A stretch of DNA of 64,000 nt from Pseudobutyrivibrio ruminis. GTDB lineage: Bacteria; Bacillota; Clostridia; Lachnospirales; Lachnospiraceae. Positions 43,888-51,664 of the stretch are shown in pieces. The stretch lies in assembly GCA_015057305.1 (NCBI GenBank), contig SVES01000002.1, positions 62,001-126,000 of the forward strand, written 5' to 3'. Position 1 is the stretch's first letter, and every line of letters starts with the position of its first letter. Under the pieces are notes generated by a model. That model made no database searches and was not told the DNA's origin. It worked only from the letters and a program-made list of their open reading frames with translations. The position numbers and the translations under genes are program-made.

Positions 43888-44910
43888 ATGGCAAGAATTA
43901 GTGTATTAGGAGCTGGTAGCTGGGGTATTGCTCTAGCTGTCATGCTCAATAAAAACGGTCATGAGGTAAAGGTGTGGTCTCATCGTCAGTCTCAGGTAGA
44001 TCAGATGAATGACACTCATACCAGTGACAAAATAAAGGGTGTTAAGCTTCCTGAGTCAATGGAGTTTACTGCCGATATTGAGTCTGCTGTAAAATCAGCA
44101 GATGTTATTTTGATGGCTGTTCCATCAAAGGCTACTAGAGAAACTGCTGAAAAGATTAAATCCTTTGTAAGTATTAATCAGATTTTTATTACTGTAACAA
44201 AGGGTATAGAAGAAGATACACTTTTTACCCAGACTGAAATATTGGAAGATGTATTAGGCAATGATAAAAAGATATGTGTACTTTCTGGACCTAGTCATGC
44301 AGAAGAGGTAGTAGTATTCAAGCCTACTCTTGTTGTTGCTGGTTCCACAGATAGACAGACTGCACTTTTTGTGCAGAATCTTTTTATGAACGAATACTTT
44401 AGAGTATATTCCTCACCAGATGTAAAAGGAATCGAGGTTGGTGCAGCTCTTAAGAATGTCATTGCTTTAGCTGCTGGTATGTCTGATGGCCTGGGCTTTG
44501 GTGATAATGCAAAGGCAGCACTTATTACCCGTGGTATTAAGGAAATATCACAGCTTGCAGTAGCCATGGGAGGACAGCCAAAGACCTTGGCTGGTCTTAC
44601 AGGCGTTGGTGATTTGATTGTTACATGCTCATCTATGCATTCTAGAAATAGAATGGCAGGATTTTATATTGGACAAGGTATGTCAAAAGATGAGGCTATG
44701 GATAAGGTAGCCATGGTTGTAGAAGGTGTTTATTCTGCTAAGGCTGCTAAGAAGCTTGCAGATAAATACAATATCGAAATGCCAATAGTAGAAATTGTAA
44801 ATGCTGTTCTTTTCGATGGGCTTGCAGCAAAGGATGCTGTGTATGAATTGATGACGCGTTCTAAAAAGGATGAATCATCAGATTTGGAGTGGGAGAATTG
44901 TAATGCATAG
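43888..44910 (+). CDS. gpsA: Glycerol-3-phosphate dehydrogenase (NAD(P)+)
   Basis: Reduces dihydroxyacetone phosphate to sn-glycerol-3-phosphate for phospholipids. The 340 residues open with the Rossmann motif GAGSWGIALA (8-17) and include SGPSHAEEV, GAALKNVIALAAG with the catalytic lysine, and LTGVGDLIVTCSS. Its product feeds PlsY, encoded just upstream. It overlaps the following DUF2207 gene by 8 bp. Confidence 0.95.
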   Translation: MARISVLGAGSWGIALAVMLNKNGHEVKVWSHRQSQVDQMNDTHTSDKIKGVKLPESMEFTADIESAVKSADVILMAVPSKATRETAEKIKSFVSINQIFITVTKGIEEDTLFTQTEILEDVLGNDKKICVLSGPSHAEEVVVFKPTLVVAGSTDRQTALFVQNLFMNEYFRVYSSPDVKGIEVGAALKNVIALAAGMSDGLGFGDNAKAALITRGIKEISQLAVAMGGQPKTLAGLTGVGDLIVTCSSMHSRNRMAGFYIGQGMSKDEAMDKVAMVVEGVYSAKAAKKLADKYNIEMPIVEIVNAVLFDGLAAKDAVYELMTRSKKDESSDLEWENCNA

Positions 44911-46675
44911 CAATAGAAAAAGTTGGTTAAGCTTTCTAGGTACATTATTTTTTATTCTAGGAATCATTACTCTTATCATTTCTGGCATCCTTATTTTAGG
45001 ACATATAATAAACTCTGTTAAATCTAACAACTCCAAGGCAGATGGCTTTTATATTGATTCTTATGAGGTCAATCTTGATGTTGATTCTAGCAATAAGATT
45101 CATGTTACTGAAAATATTACTGTTGATTTTTACGAGAGTGATCATCATGGGATTTTTAGATTTATTCCTGAGTGGCTTAAATACAAATCAAAAGACGGTA
45201 AAACAAATTCTAGGAGAGCAGAAATATCTAATATAGATGTAGAAGGCGTGGCTCATTCTTCTGATTTAATGTATGCAAGCTATTTTAATCAACGGGGATT
45301 AGATGATTTTACCGTAGATAAAATTCATGGAAAACAGCGTATAAAAATAGGAAATTCATATTACACCTTAGAAAAAGGTTTATATACCTACCAAATATCC
45401 TACGATTATGATATGAATGGAGATATTTACAAGGGATTTGATGAGCTTATTTTTCATGCCTTCGGTGATTACTGGGGTACTGAAATTAACGGTGCGAGAG
45501 TAAATATTAAACTTCCAAAGGATATCGATGCTTCCACTGTTATTTCATTTTTTGCTGATAAGAAACGTAAGAACGATATTACTTCATACGTTAACTACAA
45601 GGTTGACGGAAATATTATAACTGCCCAGGTTTCTGAGGATTATAAGCTTAATGGAGCTTTAACAGTTGATATAGAGCTTCCTGATGGTTATTTTACTGAT
45701 TCAAAGGTTACATACGGCAGCAAGGCTTTTATCTTTAGTGTAGTTTGTTTGGCATGCTTTTTAGGTTGCTTCTTTTTTTGGAACAAAAATAGGGATGGAG
45801 ATTTGCTTGGTGAGGAAACTACAGTAGCTACAGCACCAAATGGACTTGAAGCTGTTGAAATGGGCTATATTTATGGTGGAAGCGGTCAGCTTTTACTAAT
45901 TACTGTTATTCTTCAGCTGGCTACCAAGGGTTATATTAGAATTAAAAATCCTAGCAGTAAAACTAAACTAAAAATTGAAAAGACACCAAAGGTTGCAGAT
46001 AATCTATCTTATACTGAAAAGTTTGTATATGAGAATTTATTTAAAAAGGGTGATTCTGTTATACCAGCAGAGGATTCTCAAGTTGGTAAGCTTAATTCAA
46101 AGCTAACCAAAATGTTAGAGGAAAAATTTGATTCCAGCATTTACAATTTAAGATCATATGTTGAATATGTTTTTTCAAGTATTTTGTTTTTGGTAGCATG
46201 TATTTCCTTTTGTATGGGATATATTTTCTCGGAAGATATGCATCCAATGCTAAGATGGCTATTTTTGCCAGCCTTTGTATGTACAATTATTTCTGGATAT
46301 TTTGCTGTTAAAACACCAAAAAATAGTTCATATGGAAACCAAATGCATCAAAGAATAGAGGATTACAAGAATTATCTAAGCGCAATCAAGAAACAGGAGC
46401 TAGAAAAGGAAATTAAGGAAAATCCTGATTATTTTGATGAGATTCTTCCATATGCTTTTATACTTGGTGTATCCAAAAAGCTGGTTAAAAAATATGATTT
46501 TGAAGTAGATGCTACAAATCGATACTATAACTATACTGATAATATTACAACAAACGTCTATTATGATTATTCTAGCACAAGCTCTGGCTCTAGTTCTAGT
46601 TCGTCAGGCTGTGGAGGTGGATGCTCATCCTGTGGTGGAGGTTGTTCTTCCTGTGGTGGAGGCGGATCATGGTAA
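44903..46675 (+). CDS. DUF2207 membrane protein with Cys/Gly-rich C-terminal tail
   Basis: A 590-residue membrane protein: helix at about 12-35, an extracytoplasmic DUF2207 beta domain (about 50-265; VTENITVDFYE, HGIFRFIPEW), helix near 275-293, a cytosolic region, two helices near 410-455, and a helical segment. The end is low complexity: a Ser-rich stretch and then CGGGCSSCGGGCSSCGGGG with cysteines 570, 574, 577, 581 and 584. DUF2207 proteins often end in Gly-rich tails; the regular cysteines are the special feature. The frame extends 11 codons upstream inside gpsA, but ATG 44903 follows GGGAG. Its last codons overlap a radical SAM gene by 7 bp. Function unknown. Confidence 0.85.
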   Translation: MHSNRKSWLSFLGTLFFILGIITLIISGILILGHIINSVKSNNSKADGFYIDSYEVNLDVDSSNKIHVTENITVDFYESDHHGIFRFIPEWLKYKSKDGKTNSRRAEISNIDVEGVAHSSDLMYASYFNQRGLDDFTVDKIHGKQRIKIGNSYYTLEKGLYTYQISYDYDMNGDIYKGFDELIFHAFGDYWGTEINGARVNIKLPKDIDASTVISFFADKKRKNDITSYVNYKVDGNIITAQVSEDYKLNGALTVDIELPDGYFTDSKVTYGSKAFIFSVVCLACFLGCFFFWNKNRDGDLLGEETTVATAPNGLEAVEMGYIYGGSGQLLLITVILQLATKGYIRIKNPSSKTKLKIEKTPKVADNLSYTEKFVYENLFKKGDSVIPAEDSQVGKLNSKLTKMLEEKFDSSIYNLRSYVEYVFSSILFLVACISFCMGYIFSEDMHPMLRWLFLPAFVCTIISGYFAVKTPKNSSYGNQMHQRIEDYKNYLSAIKKQELEKEIKENPDYFDEILPYAFILGVSKKLVKKYDFEVDATNRYYNYTDNITTNVYYDYSSTSSGSSSSSSGCGGGCSSCGGGCSSCGGGGSW

Positions 46676-47655
46676 GAGAATTTGTATTACAATGGCATAT
46701 CAGCGAAGGCTGTAACCTTAAATGCTTGCACTGTTATCAAGAGGGACATGTACCGGTATCACTTAATAGAAAGCAGCTTTTTGACATTTTAAATCAATAC
46801 AGACAACTTCTTAAGGAACAGGGGATAAAAGGTCATATAAATATAACTGGAGGAGAACCACTGTGTTCTCCTCATTTTTTTGAGCTATTAGAGGTGTTTA
46901 AAAAGGACAAGGAGTTATATAGTTTTTCTATTCTTACAAATGGGACGCTGATTACTGATGAGATTGCAAGGAAGATTGCTAGCTTCGGTCCTGAGTATGT
47001 TCAAGTAAGCCTGGAGGGTGGCAAGAAGACTAACGACTATATCAGAGGCAAGGGCGTCTATAAAAAGGTTGCAAAGGCTGTAAAGCTACTGAAAAAATAC
47101 AATATATATGTTTCACTATCATTTACAGCAACAGCTCTAAATTATAAAGAATTGCCAAAGGTAGTAAGGTTTGCCAAAAGATATGGGGTGAACACAGTAT
47201 GGTCTGATAGATATATTCCATTGAATTCACCAGATATAAATCTATGCATGAATAAAGAACAAACAAAAGAATACTTGGATTTGATTACAAGGGAGAGCTT
47301 TGCATTAAAGCATGAGGGCTGTAAAACAGAGGTTGCTCTTTACAGGGCTTTGCAGTTTTTAAAAACAAATAATCTGCCTTATTCATGTACAGCAGGAAAA
47401 ACACTTTTGACTGTTATGGAAAATGGTGATTTGGTGCCTTGCAGACGGATGCCTATTGTGGTTGGAAATCTCCTTGAAAGCAATATGCTAGATTTTTATA
47501 AAAATTCAGACGTTTTAAAGATGCTTAGAGAAGATAGGGTGCCAGATGAATGTAGCGATTGTGATTACAGCGCATTCTGTAAGGGCGGTTTGAAATGTCT
47601 TACATATGCTACCTACGGGGATTTAAATCATAAGGATGAGGGCTGCTTTAATTAA
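46669..47655 (+). CDS. Radical SAM/SPASM-type protein, possible peptide maturase
   Basis: A 328-residue radical SAM enzyme with the cluster motif CNLKCLHC (cysteines 15, 19, 22), followed by NITGGEPL. The C-terminal region has at least seven cysteines arranged as in SPASM domains (SCTAGKT, LVPCRRMP, ECSDCDYSAFCKGGLKC, GCFN), which bind auxiliary Fe-S clusters in enzymes that modify peptides. ATG 46669 overlaps the DUF2207 stop (ATGGTAA), and the Gly-codon repeat GGTGGAGG of that gene doubles as the ribosome site. The overlap with a Cys/Gly-tail gene suggests that tail as its substrate (inference). Confidence 0.86.
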   Translation: MVREFVLQWHISEGCNLKCLHCYQEGHVPVSLNRKQLFDILNQYRQLLKEQGIKGHINITGGEPLCSPHFFELLEVFKKDKELYSFSILTNGTLITDEIARKIASFGPEYVQVSLEGGKKTNDYIRGKGVYKKVAKAVKLLKKYNIYVSLSFTATALNYKELPKVVRFAKRYGVNTVWSDRYIPLNSPDINLCMNKEQTKEYLDLITRESFALKHEGCKTEVALYRALQFLKTNNLPYSCTAGKTLLTVMENGDLVPCRRMPIVVGNLLESNMLDFYKNSDVLKMLREDRVPDECSDCDYSAFCKGGLKCLTYATYGDLNHKDEGCFN

Positions 47656-47667
47656 GGAAAAGTAGTA

Positions 47668-47701
47668 TTGACACACTTAAGTCAAAGTAGTATTATACTA
47701 C
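47668..47701 (+). promoter_or_regulatory. Promoter with palindromic operator
   Basis: TTGACA (47668-47673), 17 bases, TATTAT (47691-47696). Over the -10 box lies the dyad GTAGTAT-T-ATACTAC (47687-47701), a likely repressor site. It drives the four-gene membrane cluster that follows. Confidence 0.68.
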
Positions 47702-47726
47702 CAACAATTTAATAAGGGAGAAATAT

Positions 47727-48770
47727 ATGTATACAGAAGAACAACTGGCGTTAATGAAAAGATTCACATATTACCCTAAATTGGTTATTGCTGGTTTTTG
47801 GGTATTTGTAAGTAGTACAGCCTTAGAACTGTTTTTTCAGTTGTTTAATGCCATATTTTTAAATTATAAGACCGACTATGATATTTTAAGAACGAATATT
47901 TTTTCTACAATCATATTAACCTTTGCAGGAATACTAATAATTGTAGGATATACCGGAATATTTAGTTCATTCAAAAAGCAATTGTTTCTAGAGATTTATG
48001 ATAATTTAGATGTTGATTCAATTACAGAAAAACGTCTCAATCGGTTTGAAATCTTTCTTTGCCAAATTGGTAATTTAATAGCTTTTATAGGTATTTTTAC
48101 CAGTGTGTTAGTTGCATATGCCTTAGCAGATGAGTTTGAAGAAGAATATGATTTCAAAGCTTTAAATGGAAAAGTTCTAAGTGTTCTCTTAAGTATTATA
48201 GCAGCACTTTGCCTTACCTGTTTATTTGCAATGCACTGCGTTACAGGCCATGAACAAAGAGTGCAGCAATTTGAAAAAGCACAGGCAATGCTTGAGAGTG
48301 CCGATAAAGTTTTTCTAAAGTATAATGCTGAAGATTCTCATACCTTTGGATTCGACAAAGACTCTTTGCATTTTTCTCTAAGTGAATATTGGAATTATTG
48401 TAAAGATGATGAGTATTGTATTTCATTCAATCTAGACAAGGATGATTTTCTTGTTTCCACTGTAAACATGGACTTTGATTTTGACGACTCAATGGACAGA
48501 GCCGAGCTTTATGATGATTTCGTGGAAGAATTCCATAATGCCACATCAGCATTCAAAGAAACCGAACTAAAATTTCAATATTCAGAAATGGGCTATGGGC
48601 TAACATTGCCAGAGAATTTTAAAGAGAATTTTATGAATTCGGAAGAGGGAACCTTTGAATATAGATACCAATTATCAAATGATGCAAGTGTTCATGTAGA
48701 TATTGAGAAGAATAAAGATTATGAAGGAAATAAATATATAAAGATTTCCTACCATATTTATAATTTTTAA
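47727..48770 (+). CDS. Unknown membrane protein
   Basis: A 347-residue protein I do not recognise. Four hydrophobic helices (about 18-45, 56-80, 107-132 and 147-170) occupy the first half; the second half (175-347) is a soluble acidic domain rich in Asp, Glu, Phe and Tyr (for example DFDFDDSMDRAELYDDF). TAAGGGAG precedes the ATG. It is 15 bp from the DUF3137 gene and follows a promoter of its own, so it belongs with the LemA group. No metal or nucleotide motif is visible. Confidence 0.75.
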   Translation: MYTEEQLALMKRFTYYPKLVIAGFWVFVSSTALELFFQLFNAIFLNYKTDYDILRTNIFSTIILTFAGILIIVGYTGIFSSFKKQLFLEIYDNLDVDSITEKRLNRFEIFLCQIGNLIAFIGIFTSVLVAYALADEFEEEYDFKALNGKVLSVLLSIIAALCLTCLFAMHCVTGHEQRVQQFEKAQAMLESADKVFLKYNAEDSHTFGFDKDSLHFSLSEYWNYCKDDEYCISFNLDKDDFLVSTVNMDFDFDDSMDRAELYDDFVEEFHNATSAFKETELKFQYSEMGYGLTLPENFKENFMNSEEGTFEYRYQLSNDASVHVDIEKNKDYEGNKYIKISYHIYNF

Positions 48771-48785
48771 TGAAGGGGAAATATA

Positions 48786-49700
48786 ATGGAAAATAATGTT
48801 GATTTTTTAGATATGAAAAAGAAGATGCTTATTTCAAAGGTGCTTTTAGTTATTGGCGTTGTCTTTGCAGTTTTGGGCTATCTTTCTTATAAATTAGCAG
48901 GCTTTGGACTTGGAATTGTTTTTTTGCTTGCAGGATTTGGCCTTGCTTTTGTAGGAGGAAAATTTAGTAGTGATTTTAAAAATGATTTTACAGATCAGGT
49001 TATGATTCCTACTATTCAAAGCATATTTCCAAATTCCACATTTATTGTGTATTTGGATGATAAACGAATTACAGAGCATTTTAAAAAGCTTGGAATGATT
49101 CGTAGGGATAGTTGTGAGAGAATCACTAATTTGCTTGCTGTTGAAACAGGTGGGCATCTTCTTAATGAGTTTTCATGTGAAGAATATCATGAAGTCCCTA
49201 ATCCAAAGGGTGCCGTAAACAACATATATACTTATAAGGGAACAGAGTTTAGATATGATTATGCCACTAATATAGATGGTGTAGTTAGAATTCTTTCCAG
49301 TCATAAGAATAAGCTTTCAAACAGTGAAAAGACTTTCCTTCCTAAGGAATGCAATTTCACACCTGAAAAAATCGAGACAGGAAACATTGAATTAGATGAA
49401 AGTTTTGAGATTTTTGCAAGCTCACAGCATATTGGATTTTTTGTTTTGAATTCTACTGTTATAGAAAAGATAAAGCTTTTTAGAGAAAAATATGGAGACT
49501 TTGGTATTGCTATTACAGGGGATGAATTGTTTATTTCTTTCGATGGTGTAGATAGATTTATAAAGCTTCCAGACAAGGTTTCTCAGATTAATGAAGATGC
49601 ATTTAAAAATGCAAAGGATCAGATTTATGATATTGTAGAAATGCTTAACGACATTGGATATGCGATTTCTAAACATGTAGAAAAAGAGAATATAATTTAA
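48786..49700 (+). CDS. DUF3137 family membrane protein
   Basis: A 304-residue protein with two adjacent N-terminal helices (about 15-32 and 38-56) and a cytosolic DUF3137 domain with the pattern FSCEEYHEVP, then SQHIGFFVLNS and DELFISFDG near the end. DUF3137 genes commonly neighbour lemA, as here. Its role is unknown; a part in cell-envelope maintenance is inferred from context only. Confidence 0.78.
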   Translation: MENNVDFLDMKKKMLISKVLLVIGVVFAVLGYLSYKLAGFGLGIVFLLAGFGLAFVGGKFSSDFKNDFTDQVMIPTIQSIFPNSTFIVYLDDKRITEHFKKLGMIRRDSCERITNLLAVETGGHLLNEFSCEEYHEVPNPKGAVNNIYTYKGTEFRYDYATNIDGVVRILSSHKNKLSNSEKTFLPKECNFTPEKIETGNIELDESFEIFASSQHIGFFVLNSTVIEKIKLFREKYGDFGIAITGDELFISFDGVDRFIKLPDKVSQINEDAFKNAKDQIYDIVEMLNDIGYAISKHVEKENII

Positions 49701-49735
49701 AATGAATGGGAGCAGATTTTGAAAGGAGAAGTATT

Positions 49736-50287
49736 ATGACAGGATTAATTATTGTAGGAGTCATTGTTTTAGTAGTTGTAATTATTGCAATTTGGTTTGT
49801 GAAGGTTTCTAACAATTTTAAGAGACTTGGGACTACGGTGGAGCAGACAAAAGCAGATATCGAAGTTTACATGATAAAAAGATATGATGTACTTATGAAT
49901 TCTATGAAGACTGCAAAGGAATTTGCAAGTCATGAGGAGGATGTTTTTTCTAAGCTTGTAGAAATAAGAAAGGGAATGGATTTTAACAAACTTTCTGAGC
50001 AGGCTGCACTTCAGGAGGAAGCATCAAGAAGTATTTTTGCCTTAGCAGAAGCATATCCAGAGCTTAAATCTACAGAACTATTTGCAAATCTTCAAGTTCA
50101 GCTCTCTGATGAAAATGAGCATTATGCTGCTGCAAAGCGTTCGTACAATTCAAACGTATCCAGATTTAATAAAGAAGTTGTTGTATTTCCTAACAGCATT
50201 GTAGCTTCTATGACAGGTGTTAAGGAACTTCCTTTCTTCAAGGATGAAAAGGCTGAAGAAAAGAAAGAGGTATCATTAGATTTTTAA
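49736..50287 (+). CDS. LemA family protein
   Basis: A 183-residue protein with one N-terminal membrane helix (3-23) and a long helical bundle. The family signature appears in NNFKRLGTTVEQTKADIEV, the repeated KRYDVLMNSMKTAKEF segment, and SRFNKEVVVFPNSIVASM near the end. ATG 49736 is preferred to an upstream in-frame start at 49706 because of GAAAGGAGAA. LemA proteins are widespread with unclear function, often next to DUF2207 and DUF3137 genes, both present in this cluster. Confidence 0.9.
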   Translation: MTGLIIVGVIVLVVVIIAIWFVKVSNNFKRLGTTVEQTKADIEVYMIKRYDVLMNSMKTAKEFASHEEDVFSKLVEIRKGMDFNKLSEQAALQEEASRSIFALAEAYPELKSTELFANLQVQLSDENEHYAAAKRSYNSNVSRFNKEVVVFPNSIVASMTGVKELPFFKDEKAEEKKEVSLDF

Positions 50288-50413
50288 TCTAAATAAAACC
50301 GAGAATCCAGCTTTGGTGATGGAAAATATCGCTTCAGAGAAAATTGATTTTTTAATTTAATATTTTATTGAATGGAGACAATGGTTTAAATAAAAATATA
50401 TGGGGGAAAACAG

Positions 50414-51490
50414 ATGTATGATGATGAATTAAATAACGAAGGCATAAAACGTTTGCCTGTTTTTGTAATTGGAGTACTTGGCGTACTTAATATTATTTTC
50501 GGTTTATATAGATTATATGTTGCGGTGACATATGAATGGGTAGGAAGATTAAATGAGCCCAATTTTAAGTTTGTAATAATCACATATGGATTTTTTATTC
50601 TTTTAGGAATAATTTTTTTATTTTTGGCAAATAGATTACTTCATAGATTGCTGCCAACAGCTGATGATATAGAGACTAGAAATAAAAGAAAAGAAAAGGC
50701 ATTAATGGCTAGAGAAGCTAAAATACAAGCCAAAGAAGCTATGGGACGTGAAAAACGGGCAAAGCTAGCTCAAGAGCGGGCAGCAAAGTACAATGAATTG
50801 CAGCATAAAAAGGAAGAAGAACAATTTGAAAGACTTAAAGTAGAATTTGCAACCCAGGCCATAAATCAAAACAACCAGAATACTGATGGACCAACATCTT
50901 TCCCTGTTGAGCTTCATTTCTTTGAAAAGCCTTTTGTTTTGCTAAATTTTATAAAATATGGTGGAGCATTTATTGCTGCAGCAACCACTATCTATGGAAT
51001 TCATCATATAAAATATATGGAGACCATATATAGCCGGCCTCAGGATGATAACAAATTTTATCTGTTTTTATTTATCACTATAGTACTTTTCTGGATAGGG
51101 CTTATTTTATGGATAATAGGCGGCAACTTTAAGTTTTCTTCAAATAATTGCTGTATAGCAAATAGAAATGGACAATTATATATTGTTTACCTGAAAAGAG
51201 AACGTATTGCAGAATCTCTGCCAGTAAAAGGATTTTTTAGTCATGGAGTCGTAGGAAAGTTGGTTAATTCCATTGCAACTATTGTTTTAGCTAATGAGTA
51301 TCATAATAAGCTTTTAGCGAATTTAAAAGCAGCTGATTTTAATGAAACTGTTAGAAGAATGATTGAAGAAGGGGAATATAACAGCCTGGTTGATGTTATG
51401 CCTTTAAATAAAAACAATAAAAAGATTGATAAATGGTACGTTAAATATATAACCCGTAAATATTATAAAGAGAAAATGGCTAAAATATGA
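50414..51490 (+). CDS. Unknown membrane protein with central coiled coil
   Basis: A 358-residue protein I do not recognise. It has helices at about 15-40 and 50-75, then a charged, likely coiled-coil region (about 85-150; Lys/Glu/Ala-rich, such as REAKIQAKEAMGREKRAKL), two further helices near 180-205 and 218-240, and a soluble C-terminus. A GGGGGAAA ribosome site precedes the ATG. It closes the envelope cluster that starts at 47727 and shares the two-plus-two helix layout with the 47727 protein, though I see no clear sequence similarity. Confidence 0.72.
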   Translation: MYDDELNNEGIKRLPVFVIGVLGVLNIIFGLYRLYVAVTYEWVGRLNEPNFKFVIITYGFFILLGIIFLFLANRLLHRLLPTADDIETRNKRKEKALMAREAKIQAKEAMGREKRAKLAQERAAKYNELQHKKEEEQFERLKVEFATQAINQNNQNTDGPTSFPVELHFFEKPFVLLNFIKYGGAFIAAATTIYGIHHIKYMETIYSRPQDDNKFYLFLFITIVLFWIGLILWIIGGNFKFSSNNCCIANRNGQLYIVYLKRERIAESLPVKGFFSHGVVGKLVNSIATIVLANEYHNKLLANLKAADFNETVRRMIEEGEYNSLVDVMPLNKNNKKIDKWYVKYITRKYYKEKMAKI

Positions 51491-51528
51491 TTGAATTGTG
51501 AAACTTTATTTTGTGGTGCATTAACGTA

Positions 51529-51589
51529 TTGACTACTAGATGATGTGGTGGTAGTATAATTCTATCAACACAACATCTAGTAGTTTTTT
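51529..51589 (+). promoter_or_regulatory. Inverted repeat around the nrdD promoter region; possible NrdR site or terminator
   Basis: TTGACT (51529) lies 20 bases before TATAAT (17 before TAGTAT). CTACTAGATG (51533-51542) and CATCTAGTAG (51574-51583) form a perfect 10-bp stem enclosing the -10, and a six-T run follows. The segment ACACAACATCTAGTAG (51568-51583) matches about 12 of 16 positions of the NrdR box as I recall it. It could be an operator for nrdDG, a terminator for the upstream gene, or both. Confidence 0.45.
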
Positions 51590-51664
51590 ATTTACAGGAA
51601 ACAAGATGTTGACAGAATATTATATACAAATGCAATTATTTTTAGATAAAACCCGGAGGTTATG

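Noticed and set aside
50288-50413. Small gene between lemA and the next membrane protein
   Set aside because: Only a 13-codon frame exists, without a convincing ribosome site.
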